From: Streptomyces tagetis
GTDB taxonomy: Bacteria; Actinomycetota; Actinomycetes; Streptomycetales; Streptomycetaceae
Assembly (NCBI RefSeq): GCF_018069565.1
Contig: NZ_JAGPNL010000009.1
Location: forward strand, 291,291 to 355,290
DNA: 64,000 nucleotides
Direction: 5' to 3'
The notes under the pieces were generated by a model. The model did not search any database. It was not told where the DNA came from and saw nothing but the letters and a program-made list of their open reading frames with translations. Position 1 is the first letter of the stretch; each line of letters opens with the position of its first letter. A program made the position numbers and the translations under genes. Shown piece after piece: positions 53,978 to 62,800 of the stretch.

Positions 53978-54159
53978 GTCCACTTGCGCGTCATGCGCCC
54001 GTAACCAGGCGCCCGCCAGTGGATCGAAAGTCAAGGCTTGGCAAGCACATGGGCGATGATGTTTTCACTTCTTGAACGCAAGGGTGGCCCCAGAAGCGGT
54101 ATTTCGCTCACCTGAGCACCCATCTCCACGTTTGAGTTCGATCGATGAACGATCATCGG

Positions 54160-54176
54160 GTGGCACTGAGTGCCAC
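54160..54176. promoter_or_regulatory. Compact inverted repeat in the ppdK/sulfatase spacer
   Basis: GTGGCAC-TGA-GTGCCAC has perfect 7-bp arms. The surrounding 53903-54435 is a 533-base, relatively AT-rich divergent promoter region. Candidate operator; no family-specific motif recognised. Confidence 0.45.
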
Positions 54177-54435
54177 GACTTGAGGAAATAGACGGGCCGG
54201 CCAATCGCTCATCTGAGCAGTAGGGCTATCAGAGGTGGCGAGAATCACGCTCCTCCGGACCCCGGATTTCACCATACGGACGGGTGAGCGAACCCCGTAC
54301 GGGCGACGTGACCGGAACGCGACCGCCTCCGGCTGAACGCGAAGGGCGCGGCGCCCGTACGACATGGGCGGCGGGCCCGGTCCCCCACGTCGGGTCCGCC
54401 ACTTCGAACGTGTTCCGTACGGAAGGACCCTTCGG

Positions 54436-56874
54436 GTGCCGGTCTTCACACGCTTCCGCCAGTCGCCCCACGACCCGGCCTCCGGCCCGGAACCGGCGGA
54501 GGGGGCGGAGGACCCGGCACCGGCGGAGGGGAAACCGGCGGAGGGCCCGACACCGGCGGAGGCTTCGGAGGCCGCCGAGGCTTCTGAGGTGGCGGAGTCG
54601 CCGGGGGCTTCTGAGGCTGCGGAGCCTCAGGAGTCCGGCAAGGCGGGCGAGCCCGAGGCGCCGGTGGAGGCCCCCGAGACCCCCGGGGCGACGGACGCCG
54701 AGAAGGCACCGGATGCCGCCGCCCCCGTACCGGACACGGACGCGAAGCCGAAGCCGGGCGCGAAGCCGGTGCCGGCCCCGCGCCCCGCCCCGGAGACAAA
54801 CGCGGATACCCAGCCCGGCCTGGACACGGACGCCCAGCGCGCCCCGGACACGGACGCCGAGTCGGCGGACACCAAGTCGGCCCCGGACACGGACGCCGAG
54901 TCGGCCCCGGAGCCGAACGCGGACGCCCAGCCGACCGCGACCCCGGCCGCAGCCTCAGCGCCGGAACCGGAACCGGAACCGGCCCCAGATCCGGAGCCGA
55001 ACACGGACGCCACCGCGGACGCGGACGCTGGCACGGACACGGACGCCAAGCCCACTCCTCCCCCCACTCCCACCCCTGCCCCAGCCCCAGCCCCAGCCCC
55101 AGCCCCAACCGGAGCCCCCGGCCCCACCCCCCAAAAGCCCCCCGCCCGCCTCCTCTCCCGTCTCTCCCCCCTCCCCCGCCTCCACCACCTCCTGCGCCGC
55201 TCCTCCTCCCCCTCCGCCTTCCCCGCCCCCCGCCCCGCCGGTCACGACCGCCCCGTCCTGCGGCGGAGCCTCACCGCCCTCGCCACCGTCTTCGTCCTCG
55301 CCGCGCTGCTCCTGCCGAACACCTTCGGCGCGATGGAGCCGAACCGGTTCACGCAGATACCCGGCGAGGCGATCGTCGGCGCCGCGATCCTGCTGAGCCT
55401 GCCGCGCCGGGCCCGGCGTGTCGCGGCGGTGCTGCTCGGGACCGCCCTCGGCGTGCTGACCGTGCTGAACGCGCTGGACCTGGGCTTCGGCGAGTACCTG
55501 GGCCGGGGTTTCAACCTCGTCCTGGACTGGGCGCTGCTGGAGGACGCCCGCAGCTTCGTCGCGGACTCGATGGGCGGCACGGTCGCCGCGCTGGCCGCGG
55601 TCGGCGCGGTCGCCCTGGCGCTGCTCCTGCCGGTGCTGACGGTGCTGGCCGTGCGGCGGCTCGGCGAGGTGCTGGCCGCCCACCGGGACCGGTCGACGCG
55701 GGGCGTGCTGATCGCCGGCACCGTGTGGATCACCTGCTCGGTGCTGGGGCTGCAAGCCTTCGGCATGCCGCTGGCCACGGGCCGGGCGGCGCACGCGTTC
55801 CAGGCGCAGACGGAGCGGGTGCGGGACACCATCCGCGACGAGGCGGCGTTCGCCCGGCAGTCGCGGACGGACGCGTTCGGCGGCACGCCCCCGGACCAGC
55901 TCATGCCGGACCTGCGCGGCAAGGACGTGATCTTCGCGTTCATCGAGAGCTACGGCCGCAGCGCCATCGAGGACCCGATCATGTCCCCCGGCGTCAATCA
56001 GACCCTGGAGGCGAGCACGCAGGCCCTGGCGTCGGCGGGTTACCGGGCCAAGAGCGGCTGGCTGACCTCGCCGACGTACGGGGCGGGGAGCTGGCTCGGC
56101 CACTCGACGTTCATCTCGGGCCTGTGGGTGGACAACCAGCAGCGGTACACCACCGTGACGTCGGGCGATCACCGCACGCTGACCAAGATGTTCGGCGAGA
56201 CGGGCGCCTGGGACACGGTGGGTGTCATGCCGGGCGTGCAGAAGGCGTGGCCGGAGGCGCGCTTCCACGGGCTGGACACGGTCTACAACGCCTTCCAGCT
56301 CGGCTACCAGGGGCCGAAGTTCGCCTGGTCGACCATGCCGGACCAGTACGCCCTGGAGGCGTTCCAGCGGCTGGAGCACGGCAGGAAGCGGGACAAGCCG
56401 CTGATGGCGGAGATCATCCTGACGTCGAGCCACCAGCCGTGGGCGCCGATCCCGAGGATGGTCGGCTGGGACGAGGTGGGCGACGGCTCGGTCTTCCGCG
56501 CGATCCAGAAGGAGGGCGAGAAGCCGGCCGACATCGTCGCGGACGAGACGCGCTCGCGGGAGGAGTACGGGAAGACGATCGAGTACTCGGTCACGTGCCT
56601 CACCGAGTGGCTGGAGCGGTACGGGACCGACGACACGGTCCTCGTCTTCCTCGGCGACCACCAGCCGATCTCGCGGGTCAGCGGGACGAAGGCCAGCCGG
56701 GACGTGCCGGTGACGATCGTCGCGCGGGACCCGAAGGTGCTGGACGCGGTGTCGGAGTGGGAGTGGACGGACGGGCTCAGGCCCGAGCACGACGCGCCGG
56801 TGTGGCGGATGAGCGCCTTCCGGGACCGCTTCCTGACCGCCTACGGCTCGACCCCGCACCCCACCAAGGGCTGA
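54436..56874 (+). CDS. Membrane sulfatase/LTA-synthase-type protein with long disordered N-terminus
   Basis: 812 residues from GTG 54436 (GGAAGGA eight bases upstream). The first ~270 residues are low complexity, rich in Pro, Ala, Asp, Glu and Thr, with repeats such as DTDAESAP and (AP)n. Then several transmembrane helices (LTALATVFVLAALLLP ... GAVALALLLPVLTVLAVRRLG) and an extracytoplasmic alkaline-phosphatase-superfamily domain from ~490: VIFAFIESYGRSAIED (metal site and nucleophile region), LTSPTYGAGSWLGHSTFISG, and the late metal site DTVLVFLGDHQPISRVSG. It resembles phosphoglycerol transferases that modify surface polymers. Substrate unknown. Confidence 0.88.
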   Translation: MPVFTRFRQSPHDPASGPEPAEGAEDPAPAEGKPAEGPTPAEASEAAEASEVAESPGASEAAEPQESGKAGEPEAPVEAPETPGATDAEKAPDAAAPVPDTDAKPKPGAKPVPAPRPAPETNADTQPGLDTDAQRAPDTDAESADTKSAPDTDAESAPEPNADAQPTATPAAASAPEPEPEPAPDPEPNTDATADADAGTDTDAKPTPPPTPTPAPAPAPAPAPTGAPGPTPQKPPARLLSRLSPLPRLHHLLRRSSSPSAFPAPRPAGHDRPVLRRSLTALATVFVLAALLLPNTFGAMEPNRFTQIPGEAIVGAAILLSLPRRARRVAAVLLGTALGVLTVLNALDLGFGEYLGRGFNLVLDWALLEDARSFVADSMGGTVAALAAVGAVALALLLPVLTVLAVRRLGEVLAAHRDRSTRGVLIAGTVWITCSVLGLQAFGMPLATGRAAHAFQAQTERVRDTIRDEAAFARQSRTDAFGGTPPDQLMPDLRGKDVIFAFIESYGRSAIEDPIMSPGVNQTLEASTQALASAGYRAKSGWLTSPTYGAGSWLGHSTFISGLWVDNQQRYTTVTSGDHRTLTKMFGETGAWDTVGVMPGVQKAWPEARFHGLDTVYNAFQLGYQGPKFAWSTMPDQYALEAFQRLEHGRKRDKPLMAEIILTSSHQPWAPIPRMVGWDEVGDGSVFRAIQKEGEKPADIVADETRSREEYGKTIEYSVTCLTEWLERYGTDDTVLVFLGDHQPISRVSGTKASRDVPVTIVARDPKVLDAVSEWEWTDGLRPEHDAPVWRMSAFRDRFLTAYGSTPHPTKG

Positions 56875-56956
56875 GCCCGGCACCGGCAAGGGCTGAGCCG
56901 GGCCCCGCCAAGGGCTGAGCCCCGCTCTTCCGGCGGCCGGCCCGGCCCGGCCCGGG

Positions 56957-58123
56957 TCAGCCGCCGGAGGTGTCCAGTTCCGCGTCGGCGCCGACGCCCG
57001 CGCCGTCGTACGGGTCGGCCAGCCACCCCTCGGGCAGGACGACGCGGTTGTTGCCGGAGGTCCGGCCGCGGGGGCCGTCGGCGCCGGCGGGCCAGGGCTG
57101 GTCGAGGTCGAGTTCGCCGAGCCCGGAGCGCAGGTCGTCGAGGGAGGAGGCGACGGCGAGGCGGCGGCGCATCTCGGAGCCGACCGCGAAGCCCTTGAGG
57201 TACCAGGCGACGTGCTTGCGGAAGTCGATCACGCCCCGGGACTCGTCGCCGATCCACTCGCCGAGCAGCGCGGCGTGCCGGAGCATCACGTCGGCGACCT
57301 CGCGCAGGGCGGGCCGGACGAAGTCGTCGGGGCGGCCCTCGAAGGCGGCGACGAGGTCGGCGAAGAGCCACGGCCGCCCCAGGCAGCCGCGTCCGACGAC
57401 GACACCGTCGCAGCCGGTCTCGCGGACCATGCGCAGGGCGTCGTCGGCGGACCAGATGTCGCCGTTGCCGAGGACGGGGATCTCGGGGACGTGCTCCTTG
57501 AGGCGGGCGATGGCGTCCCAGTCGGCGCTGCCGCCGTAGTGCTGGGCGGCGGTGCGGCCGTGCAGGGCGATGGCGGTGACGCCCTCCTCGACGGCGATGC
57601 GGCCGGCGTCGAGGTAGGTGAGGTGGTCGTCGTCGATGCCCTTGCGCATCTTCATCGTGACGGGCAGGTCCCCGGCGCCGGCGACGGCCTCGCGCAGGAT
57701 GGCCCGCAGCAGGTTCCGCTTGTAGGGGAGGGCCGATCCGCCGCCCTTGCGGGTGACCTTGGGGACCGGGCAGCCGAAGTTGAGGTCGATGTGGTCGGCG
57801 AGGTCCTCGTCCGCGATCATGCGGACGGCCTTGCCGACGGTGGCCGGGTCGACGCCGTAGAGCTGGATGGAGCGCGGGGTCTCGGTGGCGTCGAAGCGGA
57901 TGAGCTGCATGGTCTTCTCGTTGCGCTCGACCAGCGCCCGGGTCGTGATCATCTCGCTCACGAAGAGGCCCTTGCCGCCGCTGAACTCCCGGCACAGGGT
58001 GCGGAAGGGCGCGTTGGTGATCCCGGCCATCGGCGCCAGCACCACGGGCGGGGCGACGGCGTACGGGCCGATCGGCAGCGTCGGGGGCGTGGTGAGCGCG
58101 GCGGGCGTGGTGGGCGTGGGCAT
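56957..58123 (-). CDS. dus: tRNA-dihydrouridine synthase
   Basis: 388 residues from ATG 58123. FMN enzyme reducing specific tRNA uridines. TIM-barrel landmarks: VVLAPMAGITNAPFRTLCREF, SIQLYGVDPATVGKAVRMIADE, HIDLNFGCPVPKVTRKGGGSAL with the active-site Cys, VTMKMRKGIDDDH, ALHGRTAAQHYGGSADW, VLGNGDIWS and GVVVGRGCLGRPWLF. The C-terminal helical domain is present. Closest by eye to the DusB-like group. Upstream frames only read the repeats at 58140-58290 and are not used. Confidence 0.95.
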   Translation of the reverse strand: MPTPTTPAALTTPPTLPIGPYAVAPPVVLAPMAGITNAPFRTLCREFSGGKGLFVSEMITTRALVERNEKTMQLIRFDATETPRSIQLYGVDPATVGKAVRMIADEDLADHIDLNFGCPVPKVTRKGGGSALPYKRNLLRAILREAVAGAGDLPVTMKMRKGIDDDHLTYLDAGRIAVEEGVTAIALHGRTAAQHYGGSADWDAIARLKEHVPEIPVLGNGDIWSADDALRMVRETGCDGVVVGRGCLGRPWLFADLVAAFEGRPDDFVRPALREVADVMLRHAALLGEWIGDESRGVIDFRKHVAWYLKGFAVGSEMRRRLAVASSLDDLRSGLGELDLDQPWPAGADGPRGRTSGNNRVVLPEGWLADPYDGAGVGADAELDTSGG

Positions 58124-58139
58124 GGCTCCATTGTCGCGT

Positions 58140-58290
58140 ACCGGGGGCGGTGCCCCGGCGCGAAGCCCCCTCACGGGTCGGAGGCCCCGCACGGGCCGGA
58201 AGACCCCTACCGGTCGGAGGCCCTCGCACGGACCGGAAGGCCCCTACACCGGCCGGAGGCCCCCGCACGGGTCGGAAATCCTGCACCGGT
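58140..58290. repeat. Irregular tandem repeats between dus and the MFS gene
   Basis: About four to five copies of a 30-35-bp unit built from CGGTCGGAGGCCC and GCACGGGCCGGAAG pieces. No coding signal. Confidence 0.65.
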
Positions 58291-58296
58291 CATTAG

Positions 58297-58333
58297 TTAA
58301 CCGCACTATCGACATACGCGTACGATGAATCCA
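58297..58333 (+). promoter_or_regulatory. Promoter implying a leaderless MFS transcript
   Basis: TTAACC (58297-58302), 18-bp spacer, TACGAT (58321-58326), and the ATG at 58333 exactly where transcription should start. No ribosome site precedes the ATG. The palindrome TACGCGTA (58314-58321) touches the -10 and could be an operator core. Confidence 0.5.
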
Positions 58334-59778
58334 TGTCCGAGCTGAGCCACCGCCGCCGCATGCTCGTGCTCGCCATCTGCTGCATGAGCCTGTTGATCGT
58401 GAGCCTCGACAACACCGTGCTGAACGTGGCCCTCCCGGCCCTCCAGCGCGATCTGCACGCCACCACGGCGGGGCTCCAATGGACCATCGACGCCTACACG
58501 TTGGTGCTGGCCGCGCTGTTGATGCTCGCCGGTTCGACGGCGGACCGGATCGGCCGCAAACGGGTCTTCATGACCGGACTGGTCGTCTTCACCCTGGGCT
58601 CCGGGCTCTGCTCACTGGCGCCGGGGCAGGAGTGGCTGGTGGTGTTCCGGATGGTGCAGGCGGTGGGCGGCTCGATGCTCAACCCGGTCGCCATGTCGAT
58701 CATCACCAACACCTTCACCGACCCCCGGGAACGCGCCCGCGCCATCGGGGTGTGGGGCGCGGTCGTCGGCCTCTCCATGGCCGCGGGTCCGCTGGTGGGC
58801 GGGGTGCTGGTGGACTCGGTGGGGTGGCGGTCGATCTTCTGGCTCAACCTGCCGGTGGGGCTGGCCGCGCTCCTGCTGACGCTGCGGTTCGTCCCGGAGT
58901 CGCGGGCGCCGCGGGCCCGCCGCCCGGACCCGCTGGGCCAGGTGATGGTGATCGTCCTCTTCGGCTCGCTGACGTACGCGATCATCGAGGCGCCGACCGC
59001 CGGGGCGGGGACCGTGCTGCCCTTCGCCGCGCTGGCGCTGGCCGCGCTGGGCGGACTGCTCTGGTACGAGCCGCGCCGCGCGGAACCCCTCATCGACCTG
59101 CGCTTCTTCCGGTCGGCGCCGTTCAGCGGGGCCACGGTGATCGCGGTGAGCGCCTTCGCCTCGCTGGGCGGCTTCCTGTTCCTGTCCACGCTCTACCTCC
59201 AGAACGTGCGCGGGCTGAGCGCGCTGGAGGCGGGGCTGTGGATGCTGCCGATGGCGGTGCCGACCTTCCTGTGCGCCCCGCTGTCCGGACGGCTGGTCGG
59301 CAACCGGGGGCCGCGGCTGCCGCTGCTGGTGGCCGGCGTCGCCCTGACGGTGAGCGCGACGCTGTTCGCGGCGTTCGGGGCGGAGACCTCGGACGCCACC
59401 CTCGTCCTCGGCTACGTGCTGTTCGGCGTGGGCTTCGGCTTCGTCAACGCGCCCATCACCAACACGGCCGTCTCCGGCATGCCCCGCACTCAGGCCGGGG
59501 TGGCCGCCGCGGTCGCCTCCACCAGCCGCCAGTTGGGCCAGACCCTGGGCGTGGCGGTGGTCGGCGCGCTGCTGGCGGCGGGCGTGGGCACGTCGACGTA
59601 CAAGGAGGCGTTCGTGGCGGCGGCCCGGCCGGGCTGGTGGGTGCTGGTCGGGTGCGGGCTGACGGTGCTGCTCGTCGGCGCCCTCACCACGGGCTCCTGG
59701 GGCCGCCGCACCGCCACCCGCACGGCGGACCGCCTCCACTCCCCCGACCCCCAGGAAACCCCCGCCGCCCAGCCCTGA
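58333..59778 (+). CDS. MFS exporter, DHA2 (EmrB/QacA) family
   Basis: 481 residues with 14 expected membrane helices. Family motifs: LLIVSLDNTVLNVALPALQRDLHAT (motif D1 region), LQWTIDAYTLVLAALLMLAGSTADRIGRKRVF (motif A), QAVGGSMLNPVAMSIITN, and GVWGAVVGLSMAAGPLVGGVLVDSVGWRSIFWLNLPVG (motif C). A proton-driven drug or metabolite exporter. The ATG lacks a ribosome site and seems leaderless. Convergent with the P-type ATPase gene; no regulator gene is adjacent, unusual for this family. Confidence 0.94.
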   Translation: MSELSHRRRMLVLAICCMSLLIVSLDNTVLNVALPALQRDLHATTAGLQWTIDAYTLVLAALLMLAGSTADRIGRKRVFMTGLVVFTLGSGLCSLAPGQEWLVVFRMVQAVGGSMLNPVAMSIITNTFTDPRERARAIGVWGAVVGLSMAAGPLVGGVLVDSVGWRSIFWLNLPVGLAALLLTLRFVPESRAPRARRPDPLGQVMVIVLFGSLTYAIIEAPTAGAGTVLPFAALALAALGGLLWYEPRRAEPLIDLRFFRSAPFSGATVIAVSAFASLGGFLFLSTLYLQNVRGLSALEAGLWMLPMAVPTFLCAPLSGRLVGNRGPRLPLLVAGVALTVSATLFAAFGAETSDATLVLGYVLFGVGFGFVNAPITNTAVSGMPRTQAGVAAAVASTSRQLGQTLGVAVVGALLAAGVGTSTYKEAFVAAARPGWWVLVGCGLTVLLVGALTTGSWGRRTATRTADRLHSPDPQETPAAQP

Positions 59779-59801
59779 CGGGTCCGGTCGGCCCCGCCCC
59801 C

Positions 59802-62800
59802 TCACGGCAGCAGTGGGGCCGGGATGTGGGGTTTCAGGTGGGGCCAGTAGCGCAGGACGGTGGATTCGAGGTGGGGGAGGGCGCGTTGGCCGGCGAGGGC
59901 CAGGGTGATGGCGGCGGTGACGCCGGTCCAGGCGACGGGGCCGAGCGGCGTGCAGCCGACGAGGCGGCTGGCGAAGGGGGTCTGGACGAGGAGGACCAGG
60001 ACGGCGGCGGAGCCGAGGGACGTCACCTGGACCAGGCGGCTGTCGCGGCGGTCGGCGAGGGTCTGGGCGAGCTGGGTGCCGACGACGGCGCACAGGGCCA
60101 TGGTGGTCGACCGGCGGGCGGTGCCCGGCGTGAAGCGGCCGAAGAGCCAGGCGGCCGTCGCCCCGAGGCAGGTGGTCATCGCCCGGTGCCTGATCTGACG
60201 CATCAGGGGTTCGCCGAGGACGGCCGTGCCCAGCGGGGCGCCCGCGCCGGGGTCCTCCTCCTCGGGGTCGCCGGCCGGCGTGACCGCGACGGCCATCGCC
60301 GGGAACAGGTCGGTGAAGAGGTTGACCAGCAGCATCTGGCGGGTGGAGAGCGGGGCGGCGCCGCCGAGGACGGTGCCGAGGATGCCGAAGCCGACCTCGC
60401 CCGCGTTGCCGCCGATCAGGATGGCGATGGCGTCGGCGACGCTGTGCCACAGCGCCCGGCCCTCGCGGACCGCCTCGACCAGGACGAGGAGGTCGTCGCC
60501 GGTCACCACGAGGTCGGCGGCGTTGCGGGCGGCGGCGGAGCCGCGCGCGTTGATGCCGACGCCGATGTCGGCGGCGCGGATGGCGGCGGCGTCGTTGGCG
60601 CCGTCGCCGACCATGCCGACGACCCGCCCGGCGTCCCGCAGCGATTCGACGACCTGGAGCTTCTGCTCGGGCGCCACCCGCGCCACCACGTCGGCGTCGC
60701 GCAGCATCCGGGAGCGTGCCGAGCGGTCGGCGGCGGCGAGTTCGTCGCCGGTGACCACGACGGCGTCCTCGGGCCAGCCGAGGTCGGCGGCGATGGCGCG
60801 GGCGGTCTGCGGATGGTCACCGGTGAGCACCACGGGCCGTACGCCCGCCTCGCGCAGGCCGCGCACCAGCGCCGGGGAGGTCTCGCGGGCCACGTCGGAC
60901 AGGGCCAGCAGGCCGGTGAACTCCAACCCCTCCAGCGGCTGTTCGAGGACGTCGGCGACCTCCTCCCCGGCGCGCAGGGGCCGTCCGGCGACCGCGATGA
61001 TGCGCAGTCCGGCGCGGGCCAGGGCGTGGGCGGTCTCCACGGCGTGCGCGGGCAGGGCGGGGCAGGCGGGCAGCAGGACCTCGGGGGCGCCCTTGACCAC
61101 CAGCGCCGGTGACCCGTCCGCGTCCCGGCCGACGGCGGCGGCGTAGCCGCGGGAGGTCTCGAAGGGCAGCCCCTCCTCCTGCGTCCAGCGCGGATCGGGT
61201 CCGGCGGCGTCGAGGACGGCCTCGTCGGTGGCGTGGGCCGGGCGGGAGCGGTCGCCGTTGAGCCGGGGGCAGGCGCGGGCGGCGGTACGGACCGCGTCGG
61301 CGGCCTCGGCCTCCCCCACCCGGTGCACGGTGCCGCCCGCGTCCGCGACCTGGACCAGCCGCAGCCGGTTCTCGGTGAGCGTGCCGGTCTTGTCGAAGCA
61401 GACGGTGTCCATCCGGCCCAGCGCCTCCAGGGTGCGCGGGGTGCGTACGAGGACGCCGCGGCGGCCGAGCCGCCGGGCCGCGGCCAGTTGGGCCACGGTG
61501 GCGACCAGCGGCAGCCCCTCGGGGACGGCGGCCACCGCGACGGAGACGCCGCCGCTGACGGCCTGCCGTACGGGCGTTCCGCGCAGCAGGGACAGGCCGG
61601 TCACCGCGGCGCCGCCGGCCAGGGTCAGCGGGAGCGCCTTGCGGGTCAGTTCCTGGAGCCGGGCCTGTACGCCGGTGGCGGCGGGCGTGCGGGCGGCGAG
61701 GGCGACGGCGCGGGCGGCCTCGGTGTGGTCGCCGGTGTCGACGACGACGGCCCAGGCGCGGCCGGCGACGACGGTGGTGCCCTCGAAGACCATGCAGTGC
61801 CGTTCGGCCATCGGGGCGCGCGGCGCCGGGTCGACGCTCTTGCCGACGGGCAGGGACTCCCCGGTGAGCGCGGACTCGTCGACCTCCAGTCCGTCCTCCC
61901 ACAGCAGCCGGGCGTCGGCGGGCACGACGTCGTCGGTCTGGACCTCGATCACCTGGCCGGGGTGGAGGTCGGCCGCGTCCACGATGCGCGGCGCGGGTCC
62001 CCCGGCCGGCGGGGTGAAGGGTTCGCCGCCGTTGCCGTCGTAGGGCTCCTCGCGGGTGACGCGGGCCTTCTGCTCCTGTTCGGCGAGGAGTCCGGACAGG
62101 GCCCGTTCGGCGCGCAGCCGCTGGAATCCGCCGACGAGGGCGTTGAGGTCGAGGGCGCCGACGACGAGCAGGGCGTCGACGACGGAGCCGAGGATCGCGG
62201 AGGCGGCCGAGCCGACCGCGAGGACGGGGGTGAGCGGGTCGTCGAGTTCGCCGCGTACGGCGCGGGCGAGCTGCCACGTCCAGCGGGCGGGGGCCAGCAC
62301 CCGGACCCGGCCGGCGCGTCCGGCGACGGCCCGCATCCCGGCGCCGGCCTGTTCGACGGCGGTGGGCTCGGGTTCGCGTTCGGCTTCCAGCCGGTCGTGG
62401 ACGTCGTCCAGGGCGAGGGCGTGCCAGGCCACGCGGGGCCGGGGGCGGGGGGCACGGGCGGCGGCCACCCGCAGGGCGGCCCGGGTGCCGGAGATCAGGG
62501 CCGCCGCGGCGGCGGCGTCGACGGGGGCGTGCCGGAGTCCCGGCAGGACGGAGGGGCGGCTCCGGCGCCGTTTCTCCCCGACCGCCACCAGCAGCCCGGA
62601 CAGGGCGGCGCCGGAGCGGGCCAGCACCTGGGAGCGCCGTCCGACGGTGCGGGCGGCGGGGACGGCCCGCAGCAGCCGCCACACGTCGGCGAGGCCGCCC
62701 GGGGCGAGGATGTCGGCGCCCCAGGCGACCGGGGAGTCGGCGTCGGCGAGCGCCACGGCCACGTCCGCGGCGTAGAGCCCGGCGGTGACCGCCGGGGGGT

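Noticed and set aside
54158..54176. Sigma-54 type TGGCAC/-12 promoter
   Set aside because: TGGCAC is part of a perfect dyad, the -12 element is missing, and Streptomyces is not known to have sigma-54.
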